NCBI GenBank assembly: GCA_918026815.1
Contig: CAKJVC010000182.1
Span: forward strand, 372,001 to 436,000
From: Chalara sp. BL73
Taxonomy: Eukaryota; Ascomycota; Leotiomycetes; Helotiales
Direction: 5' to 3'
DNA length: 64,000 nt
Under the pieces are notes generated by a model that saw only the letters and a program-made list of their open reading frames with translations, did not search any database and had not been told where the DNA came from. This document shows, piece after piece, positions 11,775 through 22,261 of the stretch (position 1 is the first letter of the stretch; the number at the start of each line of letters is the position of its first letter). Position numbers and translations under genes: made by a program.

Positions 11775-12398
11775 ATGTGTACGGTGGAAGTGTATGATAT
11801 TGTACAACTTACTCACTGTAGAAATATGTATTAATATAGTATGTGAAGACTGCCTTTCCTGATAGCTATGAGTAGAAGTAACAAATGCTCAATATTAATG
11901 AGGTAGGGGCGACGTCAGCAGATGCTAGTGTTTTGCCCCATCCTAGTCGTGCATATTAAAGAGGCTTACTGACAATTACCAGTGCAGTGCTTCCCCTTCA
12001 ATGGCCGAGCTGACCAACTCCTAACTCCGGGCATTATGTAAGATGTAAAATTCGAGACCTCACAGCATATCGTTTCAGGGGTTCGCCTGCTTAAGCGAAG
12101 AGCTTAAAAAGTCCTTTACATTCAAAGCTGATTCTGCATGGGACTTATTTCAACGACGGACCAAGCGCAGTTACCGAAAAATGATACTCCAGCTCCATTC
12201 TAAAATTCATATATCACGAGCCACCTCAGTTTGGGAGAAGTACTTCTATTATCCCGTCCTTGGCCGCGGATGTTGGATCCGCCACTTTGAACAGAATCTA
12301 CCTAGGTCCCTCCATGCTATTAGAGAAAGAAATTAAGTATGAGCTACGCTCTTTTTCTGCCCTCGCTGGCCAAACGCGTCCCAGTTCCCGAACAACAT
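11775..12398. other. Intergenic gap between converging genes
   Basis: About 620 bases between the msk1 stop and the stop of the small secreted protein gene. The open frames here are short and unsupported. I see no RNA gene or repeat. Confidence 0.5.
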
Positions 12399-12994
12399 TT
12401 AGTTGCATCTATAAGCAGAGGCACGGTCATTCCAGCCGAAATCCGCCAAGTTGAAGATACCAGGGTTAACAATGCCACAGAGACTGCCGCCGCCACATCC
12501 AAAATCGCTATTAATTTTATTGTTAGTAATTCTCAGCAGAGCTGAAGGGTTGGGAATGGCAGAAATTGGAGGCTCGTACTCATAGATGCAGCAGGTGGTT
12601 CCAGCGTCAGGGCCAAGGGAGGAAACGATGTCGTTCCAGCCGTTCAGGAGGTTGTCTATTCATATTAGTTTTGCCGCTTTGAATGGTTGACTGAGAAAAG
12701 AAAAAGCATACTGCACTGTCCAGTGTTGGTGGCGAGATTCTCGGTGCGGCCTTGGAAGTTCGCATCAGCTGCGATGAAGAGGTGAGTGATGGCCCTCTTC
12801 TCAGAGCTGGGCTCGGCTGGAACGTTGGAGGTGCCTGGGGCGGAGAGAAGGCCAGCTTGGAGAGCGGTGATGGCACCCTCGGGGACGAGCGAGCTGTTCT
12901 TAAAGTCACTCACGAACTCGGCTTTCCCAGTCGCTGGTGCAGCGGAGGCGAGAGTTGCCAGAACGGCGAGGATGGCGGTGCTTGTGAACTTCAT
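12399..12994 (-). CDS. Small secreted beta/gamma-crystallin-like protein
   Basis: Two exons on the minus strand, 12994-12712 and 12655-12399, 179 residues. The intron (56 bases) begins GTATGC and ends after an ACTAAT branch site. A clear signal peptide lies at residues 1-18 (hydrophobic AILAVLATLASA, cleavage near AA/PATG). The mature C-terminal domain from about residue 70 has features of the beta/gamma-crystallin fold: ADANFQGRTENL, then NDIVSSLGPDAGTTC, and a terminal FGWNDRASAYRC matching the usual end motif of such domains. Six cysteines (residue 94, a CC pair, and three more) suggest three disulphides. Similar small crystallin-like proteins are secreted by fungi; some relatives bind calcium or act in antagonism, but no activity can be read here. 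It borders a gene-poor block, a common setting for effector-like genes. Confidence 0.85.
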
Positions 12995-14064
12995 GATGGA
13001 TTAGGATTGTTATTTAATAGGCTTGTGTAGGAACTTTGGATGAGAAAATATGCTCTGAGGATGTCGTCTTGAAGGGGACCGTCGCTAGTTTATATAGATT
13101 TCGAGAAGCATTTGATCGGCAAATTGATTATGCTTCTCCTACCCGTCGTGTATGCATGGTGAACTTTTCCATGAGCGACAGTAAGCATCACAGGCATGAA
13201 CCTGAGCTGAAAGCAAGAACGAAATGGAGTTCTGATTCACATGGGTCAGGCTCAACTCGTGTGGTGAGGAGAAAGTTATGGATGATGGCCTTAAAGCAGT
13301 CATCTGCTGATTAGAATGGCCGCCAAGAAGATACGTTAAAGAGAGAATGCATGAAAAGTACGCTTAAAGAGATTTTCATGCTAAGCAACACATTCTTGGC
13401 AAGCACTGTAGGCATTTTTGGCATGATACGGTTAGAAGAGATTGCCAGCTTACATTGTAAGGATGTTGTATGGTTATGGATTTACTCTAGCTTTGCTCAT
13501 GTTGTCGAAGCGATGCAGATCAAAGTTTCATACCACCACACCTTGCGAAAGCAAACCCGGCTATTCAACAATATACTCGAAACTACGAGATACCTTAAGG
13601 TATTCCAAAAGTATCAATATCGTAAAGACATCTTGAATGTAATCTTTCAGTTCTAAGTTGTTTCCAATTCAAAGCATAGCAATATCATCCTACAATCACC
13701 GGTTTGAGACAGCCTACGATCACATGGGGGGCTTTTGATTGGTCATACGTATTTTTAAAATCTCCCTACATAGATTCAGAACTACTATAACAATAGCCTA
13801 CTTCTCATTATAAACAAAAAATCGAGCCAGTAGTAAGCTAAATGCACAGACTAATCCCTGTCTACAATGCATGCGGGTCTCAGATCCCGATGCCTGTCGT
13901 GCTACAATGACCTTCCCTACGACGTGGTATCATGTAAAGCAGTGTTCATTTTCTCCCAGCATATGTACCGTCGCTTTTAGAACTCCAAGACCTGTCATCA
14001 GCTCACTTACATCAGCATGCATTATTGGCCGGCCCATACCAGTAATCTGCATGTAATAAGAAGT
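12995..14064. other. Gene-poor AT-rich sequence
   Basis: No convincing gene. The proximal part is the promoter of the secreted protein gene. One plus-strand open frame of 101 codons at 13351-13656 has no recognisable motif and is flanked by stop-rich sequence. I see no terminal repeats or transposase remnants by eye. Confidence 0.45.
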
Positions 14065-14253
14065 TTACTTCCCCGCTCCCGCATTCCAAATAATATCCTC
14101 CGTGTTGCTCATCTCACTAGAGCTTACTGAATCATGATCTAACTCTTGAGAACTTATGCCTCGCGAACCAGGCAGTCTGGCTTGATTGCAGTTCGATTTT
14201 ATTGCATCTTGCATATCCTTAACATGTTTTTCCCATAGACACAGAGATGATAA
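14065..14253 (-). pseudogene. Coding-like C-terminal fragment, probable gene remnant
   Basis: On the minus strand about 60 codons read open to a TAA at 14065 with protein-like composition: CLWEKHVKDMQDAIKSN, then a Ser/Glu-rich stretch, then the end IIWNAGAGK. Upstream the frame is blocked by stops, and a neighbouring frame carries a short acidic piece ending ENPEDDK (about 14331-14390), reminiscent of transporter tails. No start, intron set or full domain can be built. It may be the last exon of a decayed gene or chance. Confidence 0.25.
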
Positions 14254-15699
14254 TTAAACTATTCGCCATGCCAGTGGCAACTAATCTTCTTTCCGACGAC
14301 AGCTGAGGGTCGTGGTCAAAGTATCGTAGCACTATTTGTCATCTTCTGGATTTTCAGGCACCATCTCTTGCATTTGCCCCTTTCTTAAGCGAAGAAAATG
14401 ATACAGCGCACCCGTATGAAATATTATTGCTTGTATCATCGTATTTAGGAAGCATTTGCATCTGAGACTAGGCCAATCAAGCTAAAGCAGAGACAAGAAC
14501 CAGGTAACTTTAGGAAGTGCGGACTTTGGAAGCGGTTGTTGGCAGTGTTCGGAAAAGAAGGCTAGCGACAAAGCGATAGCACTCCCCTTCCTTCCTCCGC
14601 TCTTCTTACCTTCCCCCCTCCCATCTTTCCTCAGCCCCAGAGATGGTAGCTTCATATCAAATATAATATATCTCTCTAGCTTAGGTTAGAGCTCCACTTC
14701 GGCTCAAGAGAACCTTTCTCGGGCTCTGAATTTCCCTTTTCTGTTCACCCACCTTGACTGTTCCATGAGTTCGCACCAAGTCCGTCCGAAATGCTTCTCA
14801 CCATGGTGTCTGAAGCCTCATTATATTATGTATGTCATCTTGGCGCATCATTGAATAATTATTCTTAGCTAAAATTGCCACTTTCCAAATTTGAATCTCG
14901 GTTTTCACTAGGACTGTACATCCCAAAGTAGAGGCGAATCTACAGAATGATTGAAATTTGGCAAGCGCCCAAGTACTAATACAAGCTTTGTCGATTCGAT
15001 TCTGTTTTCTTTTTATGAATCATGGGCATTCTGCAATATTTATAAGATGCCCCCAAAACCCAATACCTTTGCAGCGGAGATAGACAATAAAGATCTCCTC
15101 TGTTAACTCTTGGCAGTCTCTACATCAATGCCAGCATGAAACATTACTACACCAGAAAACGCGTGTTCAGCACCAGTGTTGCAATAGCCATTTTTGTCCT
15201 TTGTAATGCTTTCGCGATATACAATCAAGAAAACAAATTTGTTCAATAAAATTCGTAAGAATCTACCTCCAACCTTGAAAGTGAAGTAGCAAATACAAGC
15301 AATAGGCAATCGGTCCAGCAGCTGCTACCCAGTAAACGAAAATGTCGAATGTATTCACCTACGCTGGGAGCTGGAGTTCTGTTGCTCATGTTTTGTGCTT
15401 TCTTTGCTTAGTTCAATCGCTGGTAACTAACTTAATTATTGGTGTCCATTCAATACGAGTTTAATTGTATACCGTTTCCTCGATTTTCCTCTGGCTGCTT
15501 GCTTGCTTGATGACAGGTAGTTAAATACTATAAGGGTAGTTCAAATACGCTAGGTGACGCTCGTATCCTTGATACACTAACACGTTTTTAATTCTGAAAA
15601 ATTACTGGCAACTTTTAAATATTTAATACAGAGATTTGGTTTTGCTAAGGTCTTACAGAGGCTTCGAGGCCATAACATTATCAAGGTGCTATCGTCTTC

Positions 15700-17240
15700 A
15701 AGCTATTTGAGTCCTCAATCTCTCCATCGGTCCCGCTAGCACTAAGCTCACTTTTGCCGATCTCCTCCTTCATGCTCCATTGCATCTAGACCATTTTGGT
15801 CGCCTCCGATAAGAGGCACGCTCTTCTTTCGGCCTCCTGAAATGCCCTCCAAGGCCAATTGCCACAATGCTCAGCCCACCACGCACCATCTTACTGCCAA
15901 GGACCACGAAGTTAATCACTGGCCATACCAGATGGATGGCTTTATCCTTGTCACTGAAGGGATACTTGGCACCTTCTAGCTTTCTGAGGTGAACGACGTC
16001 CCTGTCTCAAGCTGCGCACGAGCTTCGATGGCGAGAAATGGTGGCCCGACGCCGATAGGTCCGAAGCTTCCGCAGCAAATCGCTTCTCGATAAGTACAGA
16101 TATCAGACATCCGGCACTTCAGTGCGAGAGTAACGGGAATGTGGTGGGAAAAGAGGACCAGGATAAGGAAGACGAAGAGCTGCCAGATACTACAATCTGG
16201 TGTAATATTTTGGAGTACGAAAGTATGCCATGGAAGGGATGGGCCGGAGAAGATGAACATGTCTGAGTTAAGCACCATGTTGACTATTGTGGGAAAGGAG
16301 TTTCTTCGTTTTGTTGGAGAATCAGCCATCGTGCACGAAACTTGCTTCTGAACCGAATGCAATGAGTATATCGCCTAACCCGAGGATAGACCCTACACTT
16401 ACTGCAAGTATGGCTAAGAGAAGATAAAATACGATTAATGAGGGGCTTGGTGATTTAATGTCTGAGGATCTGAGTAGTTTATTGGCGGTCTGGTCTATGG
16501 AGAATCCGATGAGAATGCCTACGATACATTGGTATAGTTAGGTTATGAGAAACTATTCTTTAAGAGATAAGCCGAAGTCTTGATTATTAAGTGCCGCAAG
16601 ACCGATGTAGTGAATGAAAAGCTGGCTTCATCGTTATACGCTGATTCTGTAGGGGGGGTATGGCGTAGCCGTTTAGGTACTCTAGGTCTGAGTTGTGACT
16701 TCGATAGAACGGAAGCCGATGATACGATCTCTGTTGGCGCGAGGATGGCATCAATAACTAAATCTTGAGCCAGTTATCGTTCTTAGAAGAATGGCCTCGA
16801 AATGCCTCAGGGGGTGACAAAGATTTTAACAGGTTTGCATACCCAATTCAGTGGGTGCATTGATCTTAAATATCAAGACAGCAAACAGGGAACTGATTTC
16901 TCAGCCAACCGTCATGACCGACCCAGGAAAATAATGAAGGCTTCCAATGCCCGTTAAAGTAGAGCTTCGGAAGTTCAATCCCCACAGAGAAGCATTAGGT
17001 ACCGACTATTATCCAGGTCAGCTCCTGCAAAATCTGGTCGTCGAGCCGCATTCTGTGGGAGTGATGATAATAAGCACGTAATGCCCGAGAGCGATGTCGA
17101 ATAGTACTGCAAGGGGAGGCTCACTGATATGGAACCTATTTCTAAGGAAGAGGGAGAACGAGGCATAGAAGATCAGGAAGGTTAGGATGGTTAGGTAAGG
17201 GATATGAGACGGTGTCGGTTCGAGTCTTCAGAGTCCCAGA
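15700..17240 (-). pseudogene. Decayed Nha1/Sod2-type Na+/H+ antiporter
   Basis: Pieces of a fungal plasma-membrane alkali-cation/proton antiporter lie in order on the minus strand but in different frames with stops. From the N-terminus: about 17190-17030 (FLIFYASFSLFLRNRFHISE then PPLAVLF); about 16765-16625 (DAILAPTEIVSSASVL, VPKRLRH, ESAYNDEASF, corresponding to the TPTDP and ND segments of the family); about 16500-16325 (LIVFYLLLAILAVSVGSILG then a stop after FVHDG); 16362-15976 (SDMFIFSGPSLPWHTFV, ITPDCSIWQLFVFLILVLFS, CGSFGPIGVGPPFLAIEAR); and about 15970-15705 (VWPVINFVVLGS, then a charged cytosolic tail in a shifted frame). Functional protein would drive Na+/K+ efflux. The conserved Asp-containing TPTDP is changed to APTEI. 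Frameshifts and stops make this a pseudogene rather than a poorly modelled gene. Confidence 0.8.
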
Positions 17241-17723
17241 GTCAGCATGAAACCTCGGGCGAAATATCCAGTAGCTCTTAAATAGAAGTTAAGAGTATGT
17301 GCCACAAAGCTTCTACTGACTGATCCCACCTTTTTGCGGCACGGCCAGGAATATTGGCAGCCATCCGCACCAGAACATCTCCGCAAGTAGAGAGCAGCAA
17401 GTCAAATTTGAGAAGCCGCTCAGCTTGTTCTGCAACCTCAATGTCGATAGCTTAGAATTCTCCACATTCTAATGTAAGTACCTAAGCTTAGACCTGAAGT
17501 GAATGATGTTATGTGGCATGTGACATGTCCTCTATAAGGTTGACATCTATAATGAGATATTAAGAAGAGACCTATATAGGGTTGCTGTGTGGCCTTGAAA
17601 TGGGTTCATTCACCTTATTGATTAAATATAATATTGGGTATATAACATACATAAATTATTCCCTAATCTTCAAGATCGACAACGTTATCATTTGTGACGA
17701 GGTCGTATCGGCTTGCATCACGA
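17241..17723. other. Spacer between antiporter remnant and pex2
   Basis: About 480 bases containing the 3' flank of pex2. A plus-strand open frame covering 17582-17920 is the shadow of pex2 exon 2. I see nothing else. Confidence 0.5.
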
Positions 17724-19226
17724 TTAATCCTCGTCTTCTAGATCGCCTTCTTGTTCCTCATCAAAGGCTTCGTCATCGCCTATTTGCGATCCTTGAGAAG
17801 CATCTGATGCGGAATCATTCCCGCTACCGACACCTCCAGCACTGCTATCTTCCTCTGGCCTTGGTTCAATGTCCGCAATCGGGCCCGGAACATCAAATCC
17901 CACACTTTTCGATGTGCTAGTGGTCTTCACAACCTTTTCAATAACATCGCCGCTCCATGCTTTGCATTCCTTAGCCTCCTCTCCACATCTCAAGCAGGTC
18001 CAACCCTCCCCATCTTCAGCTTCTAGCCGTCCTGCTAAACAGACATAGCAGTATATACACCCGCAAGGTATTGTCTCATGAGGGTTTGTAACTAATGGAG
18101 CTTCAGGTCAGCCTGAGGATCGAGTGACTTGACTTTGAGCCTAAAAGTGAAGAAATCAAAAGGGGTTAGGCGTCCTGTACTTACTATCGGTTTCGGCAGA
18201 ACCTACGACTCCAGATGCTGCGATTGCGTCAGCTTCCGTCGTGGTTGACGAGTTTTGATCCTGATAACAAATTGCGCATGTTCGTTCTGGTAAGAAAGAT
18301 AATTCTCCTGATTTGATGTCTGGCTCATTATCCGCGCTGCTTCTGACCAATGATTTTGTTTTTCGCCATGCTCGAGATAGCCATCGGCGCCATCTGCTAA
18401 TGCCGACAAGCGGAAGCACGAATAGTAAAAATTCGGTGAAGGCATGCCATACCAGTTGCCGATTAAGGTATTCAAAAGAGACCTCACGGCTGACCTGACT
18501 TGTTGGGGGAGCCAAGCGAAGTCTCAGAACTCTATCAAGCAACGTACGGTATCTCCCATTTAGCAGAAATACAAGAAACGAGGCAAAGGCTGCGGTAGAA
18601 TGGATCGTCGATACTGCATCTGATAGGCGTGATAATCTTCGCAAAGCAGGACTTGGCTCGTCATACCCGTTATCGTTATCAACCAGCCAATTCTCCCATC
18701 TTGTCCAAGCATATTTTCCTCCAACTGTAAACATGCCGTAGATGCCCTTTTGCCATTTCGAAGGAGAAACAAGTTCAGGACCTTTTTTCCTTGCATCTGT
18801 GAACTTCAGGTTTTGCAGGGCAGCTCCGTATGTGGCATCATGGTCCCAGACAGAAACCTTAAACAAGATTGCTCTCAGCGCAAGCATGATCTCTGCAGAC
18901 CAATCATCTTGCACATGAGTTCCAAAGTACTTCAGAGCTTCCCCAACTTGGGCCTTCAGCAATTGAAGTAACTCTTCGTCCAGCAATTCCGCATCAACCT
19001 GGCCAACACGAAATGCCGGACCTGTGCCTTCTCTGCCCTTTATTCCGTCCCATGCTAAGACGCCCCCACGTCCTAGTTGTCGTAGGGGGAAGGGCAGCTG
19101 TGTGAACTGATGCCTTGCTCCTGTAGCTTGTCGTTGCGCAGCAAGGCGAGACAGTTCAGCTGCTTCTCTCGCCTGCCGCCGTGTAGCTATTCGCTCTTGA
19201 GCGCGAGCGAAATCGTTAGACGCCAT
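17724..19226 (-). CDS. pex2: Peroxisome biogenesis RING protein Pex2
   Basis: Two exons on the minus strand, 19226-18185 and 18091-17724, 469 residues. Pex2 is one of three RING ubiquitin ligases of the peroxisomal membrane that ubiquitinate the import receptor Pex5. The N-terminus is a basic helix (RIATRRQAREAAELS). The Pex2/Pex12 domain spans about residues 45-300, with hydrophobic segments such as AAFASFLVFLLNG and AFTEFLLFVLPLVGI. The C-terminal RING is complete only after splicing: CAIC at about 317-320, a loop, then H352, CGC (357-359), CYVC (362-365) and WTCLRC (378-383). An acidic tail closes the protein (DDEAFDEEQEGDLEDED). Reading through the donor would cut the RING in half, which supports the intron. 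Confidence 0.94.
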
Positions 19227-22200
19227 CCATGCAGCATTTAGAATCCTCCTCAGTAGTACTCAGACATAATGGAAGATCCAGCCAGGCTTTGATGAGGCTG
19301 AGGTCAGGGCATGTCTTTCACAACCGAGGTTCAACACAACTGGTCGGACTTACCAGCAGATGCATCAGCGCTAGCCGAACTTGGCTAATGGTCGGCAGAC
19401 TGCATCTCGCTTGGAGCTTACTAATCAACTAACCTTAGTTGCACATCAACTAGCAGACGAGGACGAGGACGAGGACGGGGACAAGAACAAGTCCAGGTTT
19501 CTCCCATCATTCTGATCATGAATCAGATTCCAAATATCTGACAATACGGGTGCACCATGTTTGTTCCGATTGCTGTGCTGTGCCGCACTCATATGGGTGC
19601 GCATCTGCGATGGCGGACATGTTTATTTATGTCACACAATATGCAAATGCTTATAAAGAGTGTTCCTTGCTGACTACACAGAATCCCGCCCCGGGGGTCC
19701 TATCACCCTTTTGAGCCTGTCAGAATTTCAGTTCGCTGGCTCATCTGCACTTGAAACATGGTTTATGATTGATGGAAACACGAAGACTAGCCCTATGCAC
19801 AATATTTGGGATATTTGTGGTAACATACGAGGATGAAGCAAGTGTAGATGGATCTTCTCATAGGCCCGCATTAGTCTTAGAAGACTTGGCTTGGCTTAAG
19901 CTTAATTCATGTTGCATTCAACAGTCAGTGGAATTCTTCCTCAGCTTCCCAGTGGGCCAGTGATCATGTTGATCGCTCTTCCGGGGAGCGCCTGGTCTTG
20001 AGAGTCCACAATGCTATGGTGATTATTGATAGGTTATAGGGGCGGCATACAATTCATGCCTTATCGGAAGGTTGTTCCAACCATGAAAGTAATGCATGGC
20101 CATTTGGCTGTCATCTGAGAGGCATCTTTTGGCTTCCGTAGCAAACAGATGAAGTAGTAGGCACCTACATTCCCAATATGGTACGAGCAATAATTGAGCT
20201 TTGGAGAACCTAGAACAGAGAGTTGCAGGGGCAAAGGACTGGTCTAGCAAGATAACGCGCAAAATCTGAATCTCGCCATGCCGCATGGGCAAATATCACA
20301 AGTAAGTTCGTCAGGCTACTAACAATTATGCGGGGAAATTGAACCTAGTGACTTGTTCGTGGACAGAGATAGGGCTGAGCTGTATATCTCCGTGAGTGAT
20401 AGAAATAAATATCTTGCAGAACCCAAAGATTCATCAACTGCATATCAATCAGCGTTGGGGGCTCGTCCAAAGTAAGAGCTGACGCCGATTCAGCCACCAA
20501 ACCTATTGGCTCGCTTTTATCGATCAATTTTAACTGGTACGCTCTTCGAGAAGGCATTCTCAGATTTCAAATTTGGAATTGGACCATGCACACCGTATTG
20601 CCAAGTTGTAACCATCCCGACTCTATTCATATCAAGGTTGCGATAATTCCTTGCTTAATCCTCGAAGCATTCCAGCATGCGTTGTTCTATCATCTTGTTA
20701 TCGTTTGTGTTGTTTAGATGTTCATCGTGTCTTGCACAGTTTAGCTTCGCTCGTACCGTATTGGGCTAGCATCGTGACCCACCACGGGAAGGTGATTGTG
20801 GGGTCCAAATTAAGCTTCAAATTGAGCCAAGCTTACGCACAATCTGTGCATAGATAGGGACTTTTGGCAAACGTGGTTTAAAGTTCTAGGCCGGTCCTTG
20901 GGTCGTGTTTGTATCCCATTTCCTCCCTAGCTTTCATCAGAAATCTTTCACGAGGCCAACAATCACTGAGAAGAGCTACTTTTTGTGAACGTTTAATCTG
21001 AATGTTCAGTCTCAATCCGATAACAACATCACGCTGGGTCCTAGAGTCTCCTGTTTGTGTTTGCGAAAATTGTTTACTCCTTGGCAGTCACACTTAGCTC
21101 TGGTCAAATGAGCAATAGACCTTGGGATAGGACAACGCTACTCGTAGCTCCAACGGTCGGACCAATTTGCGGTCTATGATTTCAAGCTGAACAAACCCCC
21201 CTGATATTTCTGTACACTTTTATTTTCGCTTGCGTCAATCGCGTCTATTTATGAGAAGTCACACTTGTGGGAGCTACCGCTTTGCGGAACCGATATCCAG
21301 ATGTTCCCAAAGTTCCTTGTTCATAGTATCCAAACGAGGTTAATGCAAACCGCCTTTGTCAGTGTTTACAGAGCTCAGTTCTATGCATGCAAATAGCAGA
21401 AAACAGTCTTGTCATCTAGTCAATTTGAGTGGCAACATATAGTCTTCTCTCAACAACGATATCTGGAACGAAGCGAAGCTAGGAACCGAACATGTGAAGT
21501 GTACTCGCGCCAACACAACAAGAGATCCGTCAAATCATAGGGAATAGTAGAATGGGCAAATCATATTCGCGATAGTAAGTATACCCTCAGCCTCCAAATT
21601 GGATAAAGCTATGCATCCAATCAGGATAATTTCTGTCTACTCAGCCATGTTCAATAGCGGCCTAACGCTGGGCGACGTGACTGGAGTTCTATGATGCACA
21701 GTATCAGCACTAAAACGACAAAAGTCCCCTTACATGGTAGGGATGCCGTAACCCAATTCAGATCCCGGAAACGGTTGCTAGTGCCAAGGCTATCATCAAT
21801 TGTGGCTGCAATTGCCGCCCCCCCCCCCCCAGCCAGGAATCTGCAATTTTTTGAAATAATTATTTCTGATTGCAAATTAGTAGTCATTTGTATCGCTAAC
21901 ATGATGCCAAAGAGGCTGAATAAATATGAAGAACCCATGCATGTATACTGTGACCTGAACAGACTAGTTTTTGCCCCCCTCAGTGAGATTTAAGGGCAGT
22001 GGATACCAGTCTGATTCTATGGTGCTATCACAAAGCCTCCATAAACACACATAACATCCTCGTTTTCTTCCTTTCTCAGAAGTCACCTGGAAGTTGAGAC
22101 GGCACCATTCAAATCTTGTGATAAGTCACAAGCCTTTCCAAGTTTGCAAAGTTTACCAGTTTCTCATCCATTTCCTGGTGAGTAATCACTTTCGCCTCCA

Positions 22201-22261
22201 GGAAGGATTGCCTACACAGGTCTCCGAGGGTTTAGTCGACACGAACAACTCCTCCCATGAA
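19227..22261. other. Gene-poor region with simple repeats
   Basis: About 3 kb with no gene I can support. A small hexamer repeat (GACGAG units) occupies about 19456-19482, and a run of 13 C lies at 21818-21830. Short minus-strand open frames at 20023-20292 and 20345-20557 have somewhat protein-like composition but no motif, start context or splice partners. The right end includes the promoter of the transcription factor gene. Confidence 0.45.

Noticed and set aside
17205..17235. GGTTCGAGTC, resembling a tRNA T-loop
   Set aside because: No acceptor stem, D-arm or anticodon arm can be folded around it on either strand; it lies at the 5' end of the antiporter remnant.
21651..21993. Overlapping frames around the poly-C run
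   Set aside because: The Gly/Pro run is produced by 13 consecutive C residues; there is no other support.
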